This document shows, in pieces, positions 39,100 to 46,969 of a stretch of 64,000 bases of DNA. Every line of letters starts with the position of its first letter. The first letter of the stretch is position 1. The position numbers were made by a program, and so were the translations under genes. Source of the DNA: Carnobacterium viridans (lineage in GTDB: Bacteria > Bacillota > Bacilli > Lactobacillales > Carnobacteriaceae); contig NZ_FNJW01000008.1 in NCBI RefSeq assembly GCF_900102725.1, positions 1,364,001-1,428,000 on the forward strand, read 5' to 3'. Under the pieces are notes generated by a model. The model did not search any database. It had not been told where the DNA came from and saw only the letters and a list, made by a program, of their open reading frames with translations.

Positions 39100-40575
39100 A
39101 TGAATTCAACATTATTTGCAACCATTGGCGCTATCGTCATCGCAGTCGTTTTACTCGTCGCATTGGTCAGTCGTTACCGTACAGCCTCACCTGCAGAAGC
39201 CCTAATTATCAGTGGTACAGCATTAGGTGATAAAAATGTTTATGTTGATCCCAATACGGGCAATAAAATGAAAATCGTTAGCGGAGGCGGGACATTCGTT
39301 TGGCCAATTATTCAATCGGTTCACAAGTTATCACTACTGTCGTCTAAATTAGACGTTCGTACACCCGAAGTGTATACCGAGGAAGGTGTTCCAGTCGCAG
39401 TTGACGGAACCGTTATTATTAAAATCGGATCTACATCAGAAGACATCGCAACAGCTGCTGAACAATATCTTGGTAAATCAACAGAACAACTTGAAAGCGA
39501 AGCAAAAGAAGTCTTAGAAGGACATTTACGTTCAATTCTAGGTCGCATGACTGTTGAAGATATTTATCAAAACCGTGATAAATTCAACCAAAATGTTCAA
39601 GATGAAGCATCTGGTGATTTAGCTAAAATGGGACTAGTTATTTTATCTTTTACAGTAAAAGAAGTAACGGACAGAAACGGTTACCTAGATTCATTAGGCC
39701 AAGGACGTATTGCTGAAGTGAAACGAGATGCAGATATCAAAACAGCAAATGCAGATAAAGAAACACGTATTCAACGTGCACTAGCTGAGCAACTCTCTCA
39801 AGAATCTGAATTGCAACGACAAACAGAAATTGCCGAAGCTGAAAAAGTGAAAAGCCTTCGCATATCTGAATACGGAAGAGAACAAAATATCGCAAAAGCC
39901 GAAGCTGAAAGTGCATATGACTTAAAGAAAGCTGAATTAAAGAAAAAAGTTATCATCGAAGAAGGTAACGCTCAAATTATTGAACGTGAAAAACAAATCG
40001 AGTTGCAAGAAAAAGAAACCATTAAACAAGAACGCGAATACGACGCAACTGTCCGTAAGAAAGCTGATGCTGAACGTTACTCTGTTGAGCAACGCGCGGA
40101 AGCCGATAAAAATAAAGCTATTGCAGAATCTGAAGCGAGAGCCAAAGAAATTGAATTAAACGGTATGGCTCAAGCCGAAAGTATTCGTTTGATCGGTAAA
40201 GCTGAAGCAGATAGCAAGACAGCCTGGGCTGAAGCTTTGAAACAATATGGCGATGAAGCTATTGCAACCTTACTGATTGAAGCTTATCCTGCAATTATTC
40301 GTGCTGCTGCTGAACCATTGAGTAACATTGACAAAATTACAGTTGTCGACAGCGGAAACGGAAATGGTGCATCAGCTATTACCAAAACAGCCCTAAACAC
40401 ACTGGCCGCTTCTCAAGAAGCATTTAAAGACGCAACAGGCTTAGACATCAACAATTTAATCAGTTCATTTGCTGGAACAAAGAATGTGGGTCGTCAAATC
40501 AGCAATTTAAATGACACCCTCACTCAAACACCTGTCGTGGCTGAAGAACCAATTATCACAAACGACTCAAAATAA
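39100..40575 (+). CDS. floT: Flotillin-like SPFH protein
   Basis: A 491-residue protein: an N-terminal membrane hairpin (ATIGAIVIAVVLLVALVSRY), an SPFH/PHB domain to about residue 190, and a long alanine/glutamate-rich coiled coil (about 200-350, with repeated EAE/KAEAES units). A C-terminal oligomerisation region follows. It is closely like YuaG/FloT of Bacilli. It forms a scaffold of detergent-resistant membrane regions with the NfeD partner encoded upstream. Confidence 0.9.
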   Translation: MNSTLFATIGAIVIAVVLLVALVSRYRTASPAEALIISGTALGDKNVYVDPNTGNKMKIVSGGGTFVWPIIQSVHKLSLLSSKLDVRTPEVYTEEGVPVAVDGTVIIKIGSTSEDIATAAEQYLGKSTEQLESEAKEVLEGHLRSILGRMTVEDIYQNRDKFNQNVQDEASGDLAKMGLVILSFTVKEVTDRNGYLDSLGQGRIAEVKRDADIKTANADKETRIQRALAEQLSQESELQRQTEIAEAEKVKSLRISEYGREQNIAKAEAESAYDLKKAELKKKVIIEEGNAQIIEREKQIELQEKETIKQEREYDATVRKKADAERYSVEQRAEADKNKAIAESEARAKEIELNGMAQAESIRLIGKAEADSKTAWAEALKQYGDEAIATLLIEAYPAIIRAAAEPLSNIDKITVVDSGNGNGASAITKTALNTLAASQEAFKDATGLDINNLISSFAGTKNVGRQISNLNDTLTQTPVVAEEPIITNDSK

Positions 40576-40680
40576 TCATTTAACTATTTATCAATGCACG
40601 GCTAGGAGCTTTGTGACGGTTCGATTCCGCCTCGTGTATTATAATTAAATCAAAGAAGTTCCAAAAAAGCAGCTAATCAG

Positions 40681-40800
40681 GGCTCTATACTTTTTAGTGT
40701 TGATAGCTTAGTTAAATTAGTTACAGGATATTTCTGGCGGAATAGGGTTTGTTTGTAGTTTGCATTGAATTCAATGCGAATGACAAAGCGTTGGCACTTC
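40681..40800. repeat. Dispersed intergenic repeat, copy after flotillin gene
   Basis: From GGCTCTATACTTTTTAG to AAAGCGTTGGCACTTCAG it matches the reverse complement of 33855-33975 with high identity (for example GATAGCTTAGTTAAATT is exact). It sits in the convergent gap between the flotillin and choloylglycine-hydrolase genes. Confidence 0.7.
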
Positions 40801-40837
40801 AGTGTTCCATTTGCTTCATTAAATAGTTTCTTTTTTT

Positions 40838-41806
40838 CTACAAAGACATCTCTTTTTCAATTTCAATAAATGTGATATCGGATTTTTCTTGATAGTCTTC
40901 AAGATAAAATGGTTGAATAGTGTTATTATCGTGGCACTTGATAAAGTATGCTTTTTTTTGGGTATCCATTATCGATGTATATAACGTTTCATCTTTGTGA
41001 CCTTTTTCAAGATCTACTACCGCTCCTGTTGGGATATCGGCTTGCGATAAGATACGAAACCCTTGTAAGATAGCAGCTTGACGTTCTAAATCTTTAGGTG
41101 TACTGGCTACAAAAAAAGCAGAACGTACAAAACGCGATGGAGGCGTAAAATCACCTGGAAGACCGACTGCTCCACTCCCTTCCCCAAACTTTGAAACTAC
41201 AGTACCATTGAAGTCTCTGTTTTCAATATTTTCTGGTCTGATATTCAAGTAATTCTTCAAGTTGGTTTCATGCCAATGGAACTCGGGAGCATTCGTCAAA
41301 ACACCATAAGGATTATCATAAGGAATTAAATGTCCATTTTTTGGCTCTAAAACAATTTTTCCGCCTTTAGAATCCATAAAGAAGAAGTGGTTGTTCGTTG
41401 CTTGCTGTCCCCCTTCTTCATACTTTTCCAGTAAAATAAGCTTTTCAGCTTCTTCTCTTACTTCAGCGACATTTTTACATCTACTCAGCAAATAATCAAA
41501 AGCTGTTGATGTAATGAGATTTATTTTTCCTTCTACAGCTTTTTTCGCAAAGGAAGCATTTCCAGGAAACAAGTTACTAGAACCCATCAGCCCCATCTCA
41601 TTAATTCCATCTCCTAAAGAAGCAATGTTAAAAAAACCAGTTCCTATAGTTGCATATTTTGTAGAAAATTCTCTACCTTTTACTTTAAGAAATTCTTTAT
41701 TGTCTTTTGGGATATAAAGAATTTTATTATCTAGTTTTACGCTAACTTCTAAAGTCCTTCCAAAAATTATTCCATCTTGATAAGAAAATCCAATTGTTGT
41801 ACACAT
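40838..41806 (-). CDS. Choloylglycine hydrolase/penicillin V acylase family Ntn hydrolase
   Basis: A 322-residue linear amide C-N hydrolase. Cys2 follows the initiator Met (MCTTIGF) and would be the N-terminal nucleophile; Arg17 is in FGRTLE. The conserved Asn is in VLTNAPEFHWH and the later Arg in SRFVRSAFF. The length equals bile salt hydrolases and penicillin V acylases. The substrate could be conjugated bile salts, penicillin V or N-acyl-homoserine lactones; sequence alone does not decide. It is probably cytosolic, since no signal peptide is present. Monocistronic. Confidence 0.88.
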   Translation of the reverse strand: MCTTIGFSYQDGIIFGRTLEVSVKLDNKILYIPKDNKEFLKVKGREFSTKYATIGTGFFNIASLGDGINEMGLMGSSNLFPGNASFAKKAVEGKINLITSTAFDYLLSRCKNVAEVREEAEKLILLEKYEEGGQQATNNHFFFMDSKGGKIVLEPKNGHLIPYDNPYGVLTNAPEFHWHETNLKNYLNIRPENIENRDFNGTVVSKFGEGSGAVGLPGDFTPPSRFVRSAFFVASTPKDLERQAAILQGFRILSQADIPTGAVVDLEKGHKDETLYTSIMDTQKKAYFIKCHDNNTIQPFYLEDYQEKSDITFIEIEKEMSL

Positions 41807-41906
41807 CGTGTTTGTCTCCTTTTTATTAAATAGTTGGTTAACCTCATTTTTGAAAATGCAAAAAAATTTTCCATTTTATGTTAGGGGGTAGATCAAAACT
41901 ATTTTG

Positions 41907-42248
41907 TTAAGAGAAGTATTTCAATTTATCCTTAGAAAATTCTTCAAATGTGCGAGGCTTTCTACGAGTTAATTCATAAAAATGATTAGTCATTTCTTTA
42001 GCTGTCCCCATTCTTGTCATAAAATATAACGCTACTGTCACGTCAACATAAGCTTTGTCTAAACCTCTTTTTTTAATGTAATAATTTCTATATTTTAAAT
42101 AGACAGGTTCAACCTGATTTCCAAATAGATCTCTTAGTTTCTAAATATTGGTACCTGCAGCTACTACTGGTTCATTAAGTTTCACTAATTCTCTTATTAC
42201 ATATCTTCCACCATTACCTGATGCACCGGTTACTAATACCTTCATCAT
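41907..42248 (-). pseudogene. NmrA-type NAD(P)-binding protein, internally deleted and interrupted by TAG
   Basis: From ATG 42248 the frame gives MMKVLVTGASGNGGRYVIRE, a Rossmann motif. A TAG follows at codon 36, then LRDLFGNQVEPVYLKYRNYY jumps to the typical C-terminus (KRGLDKAYVDVTVALYFMTR, then ELTRRKPRTFEEF). Family members have about 280-290 residues; about 170 are missing between. All remaining sequence is in one frame. It follows a marR-like pseudogene as a decayed operon. Confidence 0.85.
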
Positions 42249-42250
42249 TC

Positions 42251-42668
42251 TTACTCCTCACTTAATAGCTCATTGGCTTCTTGTAGCAATTGAATAAATA
42301 AACTGAATTTTTGATACCCCATTTTTTCTTCAAGAAAATCCATGGTTCCAAGGTATTCTTTAGCTGTAGATTCAAGCAGTTCATGGCCTTTATCAGTAAT
42401 TTTTACCGTATAACTTCTTTTGTCTATTTCAGAGGGTACTTTAACTAAACAAGTTTTTTAATTAGTGTATTAACCATATCAGTAACAGAAGGTTTTGCTA
42501 TTCCCAAGAAAGTACTTATCATAAGCGGTGTCACTTTATCTTCAGTTTTTTGCACATATATTAATGCACCCATCTCACTGGCTTTATAGGTATAGCCCTT
42601 TTTTTATTCATCTGGAGAAGGCAAAATCTTGAAACAACATCCCTACTATCCAATATACCTTCTTTCAT
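42251..42668 (-). pseudogene. MarR-family regulator with two frameshifts
   Basis: It starts at ATG 42666-42668 behind GAGGTG. The combined frames read ILDSRDVVSRFCLLQM, then KASEMGALIYVQKTEDKVTP and LGIAKPSVTDMVNTLI. After a second shift they read VPSEIDKRSYTVKITDKGHE, a clear winged-helix MarR protein. Indels lie in homopolymer runs near 42600 (T/A tract) and 42460. The stop almost touches the nmrA-type pseudogene, so regulator and target decayed together. Confidence 0.82.
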
Positions 42669-42983
42669 AAATACACCTCAATATAGTTAGTCTGACTAAC
42701 TATATCTTATCGAACACAAAAATTTTTGTCCATTCATGATGACCGAATTCCAAATAGTAAAGGTTACTCGAATCGATTTGATACTACGCCACAAGAAATT
42801 AATCGAGCTGAACGGTCTATTCAATTAGACTCTCAAAAGAAACAGAAGAATTAGTAAAAGTTTTTTCTGACTATGTAAATGAAGAAAAACTAAAAAAATT
42901 CAAAAATAGAGAACGGATTTATAACCTATCCTCTATTTTTGAACTATTTAAAATTTGAAAAATATTTTTTTAAGCCACTGCTA
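42669..42983. other. Intergenic stretch with possible gene fossil and terminator
   Basis: Plus-strand fragments such as DRIPNSKGYSNRFDTTPQEI (42739-42798) and EELVKVFSDYVNEEKLKKF (about 42846-42900) look coding but are in different frames and have no start. A hairpin of CAAAAATAGAG and CTCTATTTTTG lies at 42901-42941 and may terminate the cst-type operon's opposite side. No intact gene. Confidence 0.45.
42901..42941. terminator. Terminator-like hairpin
   Basis: Perfect 11-base arms CAAAAATAGAG/CTCTATTTTTG with a 19-base loop, downstream of the minus-strand cstR gene. Confidence 0.65.
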
Positions 42984-43244
42984 TTATCTACTTTTCATTA
43001 ACAAACCAATGGCTTGTTGGATACTCTCTTCTCCAGTACTTCCTTCTTCTATACTTTCCTGCACACATTCCACTAAATTTTCAGCAACAATCAAACTGAT
43101 AGCACGATCAAGACTGGCACGCACAGCTGATAGTTGAGTAACTATAGCTGCACAATCTCTTCCTTCTTCAATCATATTTAGTACCCCATGAAGTTGGCCA
43201 TCAGACCGTTTTAATCGATTCACAATTTTCACATTGTATTCCAT
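42984..43244 (-). CDS. cstR: CstR-type persulfide-sensing repressor (CsoR family)
   Basis: An 86-residue DUF156 protein from ATG 43244, behind GGAGAGGAGAAG. Cys31 (GRDCAAIVTQL) and Cys60 (NLVECV) match the two thiols of staphylococcal CstR. The His that completes the copper site of CsoR is replaced by Asn56 at ENLVEC. So it should sense per/polysulfides through inter-subunit cross-links, not copper. It is the last gene of a rhodanese/CoA-disulfide reductase operon that it probably represses. Candidate operators lie at the operon promoter near 46,106-46,147. Confidence 0.88.
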   Translation of the reverse strand: MEYNVKIVNRLKRSDGQLHGVLNMIEEGRDCAAIVTQLSAVRASLDRAISLIVAENLVECVQESIEEGSTGEESIQQAIGLLMKSR

Positions 43245-43540
43245 TAAATCACTTCTCCTCTCCAAGCAGAAATACCGCCCATAACATTCGTTACTTTGTA
43301 TCCTTCTTTTGCTAGCTGCTGACAAGCCATTGCAGAACGAGCTCCTGAGTGGCACATCACATAATAATCCTGTTCTTTATTTAACTTTTCTTTTCCATTT
43401 GATAAATCACTTAAAGGTACATGAACAGCACCATCTACATGTTTAGATTCCCATTCATCGATTTCTCGTACATCGACTAATGAAAGTGTTTCTTTTCTCC
43501 ATTTTTGTTCAAACTCTGGCATTGATATTGAATGATACAT
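43244..43540 (-). CDS. Single-domain rhodanese sulfurtransferase
   Basis: A 98-residue rhodanese with the active-site loop CHSGARS (Cys near residue 63), VDVREIDEWESKHVDGAVHV and the C-terminal GGISAWRG. It transfers persulfide sulfur between small thiols and proteins. It overlaps its neighbours by single bases on both sides, so it is translationally coupled within the cst-type operon. Confidence 0.92.
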   Translation of the reverse strand: MYHSISMPEFEQKWRKETLSLVDVREIDEWESKHVDGAVHVPLSDLSNGKEKLNKEQDYYVMCHSGARSAMACQQLAKEGYKVTNVMGGISAWRGEVI

Positions 43541-45192
43541 TATTTTACCACCTTTTCTGATCTGACTGTTGAATAAAGAGCAAATGCTCCATCTAAATTT
43601 TTAGCCGTATATCCATTTTGTTTTAATATCCGTTCAGCGATATAGCTACGTAACCCACTGTGACAACTTACAATAATTGGTTGCTCTTTAGGTACTTCTA
43701 ACAAGCGCTCACGTAACTGATCAAGAGGAATATTCATGGCCCCACTTAAGCGACCATTTTTTTCAAGTTCTCCTTCATTACGTACATCAAGCAATAAATA
43801 GCCTTCTCTTTGTTTCTCTTCTAGTTCATGCCACTGAATTGACTCGCTAATTCCTTCAATAATATTTAAAGCAGCATACCCCGCCATATTTACAGGATCT
43901 TTTGCGGATCCAAATGGTGGTGCATAAGTAAATTCTAATTCCGGCAAATCTTGAACAGTCATACCTGCTTTGATAGCCGTTGCAATGATATCGATGCGTT
44001 TGTCTACTCCATCTTCACCAATAGCTTGGGCACCATAAATTTTTCCATTTTCAGGATTAAACAGTACTTTTAATAAAATCGTACCAGCATTTGGATAGTA
44101 CCCTGCATGGCTTTTTCCTTGAATATGAACAATTTCAAATGTTTCATTTGCTGATTTTAATTGTCTTTCATTTAATCCAGTGGATGCTGCTACTTGGTTA
44201 AATACACGAACAATTGCGGTACCAATACTACCTTTGTTTTTTCGAGACAATCCACTAATAACATCTGCAACTTGTCTGCCTTGACGATTAGCTGGAGCAG
44301 CTAAAGCAATCATCGTATCTTCCCCATTGATTTGTTGTTTCACTACGATAGCATCTCCAACAGCGTAAATATCTTTTTGACTTGTTTCATAGTTCTCATC
44401 TACTAATATACCACCACGTACACCAGTTTCAACACCCGCAGTTAAAGCCACAGTTGTTTCAGGCTTAACCCCTACTGACATTAATGTTATATCGCTTTCT
44501 AAGCGTTCCCCATTTTCAAGCACAACCACTTTTCCTTCTTCTTCAAAAGCTTCAGCAGCCAATCCTGTATATAATTTAACACCATTCGCCTTTAATTCTT
44601 TAGTGATGTAAGCAGCCATTTCTTCATCCAAAGGTGGCAAAACTTGTGGTGCTTTTTCAATAATTGTAACATCTAGTCCACGATGAACCAAACTTTCAGC
44701 CATCTCTAAACCGATAAATCCAGCTCCGATGACTACAGCTTTTTTAGGATGGTGAGTGTCCATGAAAGCAGTAATTCCATCTACATCCGGAACAGAACGC
44801 AATGTAAAAATGTTCTTAGCTTCTTCTAGCCCCTTAGCTGGTGGGGTAAACGCTTTAGCTCCAGGAGAAAGAATCAATTTATCATAAGTTAACGTATACT
44901 CTTCTTCAACTGTTCGAACAGTTACTTCTTTTAGAGAAGCATCTATGGATACTGCCTCACTATCAGGACGTACATCTAGTTCAAAACGTGCTCGCAAAGC
45001 TTCTGGCGTTTGTACCAATAAACTGCTGCGTTCTTCAATTTCACCAGCCACATAATATGGCAGACCACAGTTAGCAAATGATACATAAGGTCCCTTTTCC
45101 AATACGATGATTTCTGCATTTTCGTTTAAACGTCTTAAACGAGTAGCTGCTGACATTCCACCAGCTACTCCTCCTATAATCACAATTTTCAT
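43540..45192 (-). CDS. CoA-disulfide reductase/persulfide reductase with C-terminal rhodanese
   Basis: A 550-residue flavoprotein (CoADR-Rhd type). The N-terminal FAD motif is VIIGGVAGGMSAATRLRR. The redox cysteine is Cys42 in SFANCGLPYY. The NAD site is VVIGAGFIGLEMAESLVHRG, and the second FAD motif is IYAVGDAIVV. From about residue 450 a rhodanese domain follows with IIVSCHSGLRS. It reduces CoA persulfide or disulfide with NAD(P)H, detoxifying sulfane sulfur. A paralogue lies at 61882-63549 in an arsenic-type context. Confidence 0.92.
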   Translation of the reverse strand: MKIVIIGGVAGGMSAATRLRRLNENAEIIVLEKGPYVSFANCGLPYYVAGEIEERSSLLVQTPEALRARFELDVRPDSEAVSIDASLKEVTVRTVEEEYTLTYDKLILSPGAKAFTPPAKGLEEAKNIFTLRSVPDVDGITAFMDTHHPKKAVVIGAGFIGLEMAESLVHRGLDVTIIEKAPQVLPPLDEEMAAYITKELKANGVKLYTGLAAEAFEEEGKVVVLENGERLESDITLMSVGVKPETTVALTAGVETGVRGGILVDENYETSQKDIYAVGDAIVVKQQINGEDTMIALAAPANRQGRQVADVISGLSRKNKGSIGTAIVRVFNQVAASTGLNERQLKSANETFEIVHIQGKSHAGYYPNAGTILLKVLFNPENGKIYGAQAIGEDGVDKRIDIIATAIKAGMTVQDLPELEFTYAPPFGSAKDPVNMAGYAALNIIEGISESIQWHELEEKQREGYLLLDVRNEGELEKNGRLSGAMNIPLDQLRERLLEVPKEQPIIVSCHSGLRSYIAERILKQNGYTAKNLDGAFALYSTVRSEKVVK

Positions 45193-45497
45193 TATAATTT
45201 TCCTCCCCTTTTAGTTCCAGTCCAAGATGACATACCACCACGAACATTCACTACATCATATCCTTGTTTCATTAAAAGTTTTGAAGCTTTTTTACTGCGC
45301 ATACCTGATTGACAAATCACATACGTTTTACCTACAGGGGTATAACTAGCGATCTTGCCTAATGGGACATTTTTAGCTCCAGGAATATGGCCTCCTTGAA
45401 ATTCATGAGTTTCACGTACATCTATGATGACTGGCTTTTCTGCTAAATTTTTCTCTAGTTCGCTGGTTGAGATGGACGGTACTGTTTTAAAAAACAT
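45192..45497 (-). CDS. Single-domain rhodanese sulfurtransferase
   Basis: A 101-residue rhodanese: PVIIDVRETHEFQGGHIPGA, active-site CQSGMRS and VRGGMSSWTG. The loop CQSGMRS differs from the CHSGARS of the other small rhodanese, suggesting different sulfur acceptors. It overlaps the CoA-disulfide reductase start by one base. Confidence 0.92.
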   Translation of the reverse strand: MFFKTVPSISTSELEKNLAEKPVIIDVRETHEFQGGHIPGAKNVPLGKIASYTPVGKTYVICQSGMRSKKASKLLMKQGYDVVNVRGGMSSWTGTKRGGKL

Positions 45498-45515
45498 TTT
45501 TATTCCTCCTTATTC

Positions 45516-45836
45516 TTATTTATCTTCTATTTTCTTTATTAAATAGTCTTTTAATACTTCTTTAGGCTTGTAACCAACAATTCTCTCTAGCGGTTGACCG
45601 TTTTGATATAAAACCATCTTTGGAATACTTCTAATACCTAATTGATTAGCAATTATTTCATTTTCGTCAATATTTAATTTAGCTATTTTAACTTTTGGTG
45701 CTAATTCTTCTTCTAACTCTTCTAAAACAGGTCCTAACATCTTACACGGTCCACACCATGGTGCCAAAAATTCCACAAGCGTTATTCCTTTTTGTACCTC
45801 TGATAGTAAAGTTGAATCTGTTACTTTTATAGTCAT
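45516..45836 (-). CDS. trxA: Thioredoxin
   Basis: A 106-residue thioredoxin with WCGPC in EFLAPWCGPCKML (about residues 26-31), the cis-proline loop RSIPKMVLYQNG and typical length. In this operon it probably reduces protein persulfides and recharges the rhodaneses. It is very likely not the housekeeping copy. Confidence 0.92.
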   Translation of the reverse strand: MTIKVTDSTLLSEVQKGITLVEFLAPWCGPCKMLGPVLEELEEELAPKVKIAKLNIDENEIIANQLGIRSIPKMVLYQNGQPLERIVGYKPKEVLKDYLIKKIEDK

Positions 45837-45862
45837 AGTTATTTTTCCTTTCTTATAGAAAT

Positions 45863-46102
45863 TTACTTTGTATTCCTTTTAAGTGAGAATTTATTGGGAA
45901 CAGGATCGTAACCGCCCCTGACAAATGGATGGCAACGTAAAATACGTGATACTCCCATTAATGTTCCTTTTGCTGATCCATGTTTTTCTATCGCTTCAAT
46001 AGTATATTCAGAACATGTAGGATAATATCGACAGCTAGGCGGAAATAAAGATGAGATTCCTTTTTGATATCCTTTAATACTTGATATAAACAATTTTCTC
46101 AA
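45863..46102 (-). CDS. yidD: YidD-type membrane protein insertion factor
   Basis: From TTG 46102 (GGGGGT seven bases upstream) it is 79 residues: [20 protein letters not shown], then [20 protein letters not shown] and [15 protein letters not shown], the diagnostic YidD motifs. The ATG at 46126 is less likely, since it falls at the expected transcription start just after the -10 box. YidD assists YidC-dependent insertion. Its position as first gene of a persulfide operon, 26 bases before trxA, is unusual. Confidence 0.85.
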   Translation of the reverse strand: MRKLFISSIKGYQKGISSLFPPSCRYYPTCSEYTIEAIEKHGSAKGTLMGVSRILRCHPFVRGGYDPVPNKFSLKRNTK

Positions 46103-46105
46103 ATT

Positions 46106-46155
46106 AATACCCCCATCCGTATACATAATATACCCCCTCCAGTATATTATGTAAA
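46106..46155 (-). promoter_or_regulatory. cst-type operon promoter with two tandem CsoR-family operator-like repeats
   Basis: Minus-strand -35 TTTACA (46155-46150), a 17-base spacer and -10 TATATT (46132-46127). Read on the minus strand, ATATACTGGAGGGGGTATAT (46147-46128) lies in the spacer and GTATACGGATGGGGGTATT (46124-46106) just downstream. The two share GTATAC-nGGAnGGGGGTAT, with the GTAT ends and G tract typical of CsoR/CstR sites. Repression by CstR would block polymerase directly. Confidence 0.75.
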
Positions 46156-46561
46156 GAGTTTTTTTGAAAAAAGTCTTAAATAGAATGTGAATTTCCCCAA
46201 TCCATCTCAATCGATTACTGTAAAAAATGGTGAGTAACCTTTGTATAGTTAGAAAATTTAAAAATTGATTTAAAGATATAGTCTATAATACAAAGTACAA
46301 ATAAAAAGAAAATAACCGGATAGAAACATTGTTAATAAATCAACGTTCTCATCCGGTTACTTTGATAATCCGACCAAAATTAACGTTTGTTTTCATAACG
46401 ATAGGAAAGATATTTTATTTGTATCAGAATAAAATTGTTTTGAAAAAACATTTATTGTTTTTTTCATTTTCGTTTAGTTTAATGATATTCTTTGTTTTTT
46501 CTGTATTTAATTCTTGATTAAGGTCCTTATCAAACACGCGATATTTAACTTTTTCTTTTAA
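46127..46561. other. Intergenic stretch, AT-rich, with one terminator
   Basis: The left end is the cst-type promoter, and a hairpin lies at 46314-46358. The region 46,370-46,560 is very T-rich, with a short AAGGACCTT palindrome near 46520. No supported gene. Confidence 0.5.
46314..46358. terminator. Rho-independent terminator
   Basis: AACCGGATAGAAAC pairs with GTTCTCATCCGGTT around an AT loop, downstream of the 95-codon minus-strand frame. Confidence 0.75.
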
Positions 46562-46885
46562 TCATTCATCAGCAGTCTTTTCTTCTTTTCTTTCGGTAGT
46601 TTGTTTAATAATCAAATCTATTTGATCAATCAACCTCCCAGAAGTTTTTTTTACTTCTGATAAAGAGTTTATTTTATCTTCAACTTTTTCTGAATTATTC
46701 GTCCAATTAGAAATAGAAATACCTTCTTCGCTACTAAAGCAATCATCAACTAAGAGATTGTTTAAAATTTGCAAACTACGCTGAAGCTTATTTTTTAGCT
46801 TTATGTCCTTTAAATTCAACGCTAATTCATTCTCGTGCAATGTTTCCAATAACTATTCATGAAATGTATTAGATGAGTTCTCCAT
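46562..46885 (-). pseudogene. Small helical protein gene with an in-frame amber codon
   Basis: From ATG 46885 the frame reads MENSSNTFHE, TAG (46855-46853), then LLETLHENELALNLKDIKLK and on to TADE, a highly charged helical protein of about 107 residues. Reinitiation at TTG 46849 would give 95 residues but lacks a ribosome-binding site. The ATG overlaps the stop of the interrupted gene upstream, so the pair was translationally coupled. I do not recognise the family. Confidence 0.5.
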
Positions 46886-46969
46886 GTTGTACAACTCCAT
46901 TAGATTCTGTTTCTAAAAGTAAATAATAACCTTCTTCATTGCTTATATTTTCTTTCAAATCTTTAAATA
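46869..46969 (-). pseudogene. 3' part of a small gene split by the IS5-like element
   Basis: It encodes LFKDLKENISNEEGYYLLLE through GELI and a stop. Joined to the 5' part at 48567-48684, after removing the IS and one TAAATA copy, it forms an uninterrupted 70-codon frame reading across VESYIFKDLKENISN. It precedes the amber-containing gene. Confidence 0.75.

Noticed and set aside
40614..40634. tRNA T-arm-like sequence (GGTTCGATTCC with near-complementary stem)
   Set aside because: No acceptor, D or anticodon arms can be built around it; at most a tRNA 3' remnant or attachment-site scar, not supportable as a gene.
46329..46517. 62-codon plus-strand frame rich in Phe and Ile
   Set aside because: Runs through a terminator and a T-rich tract, has no Shine-Dalgarno sequence, and its composition reflects AT bias.
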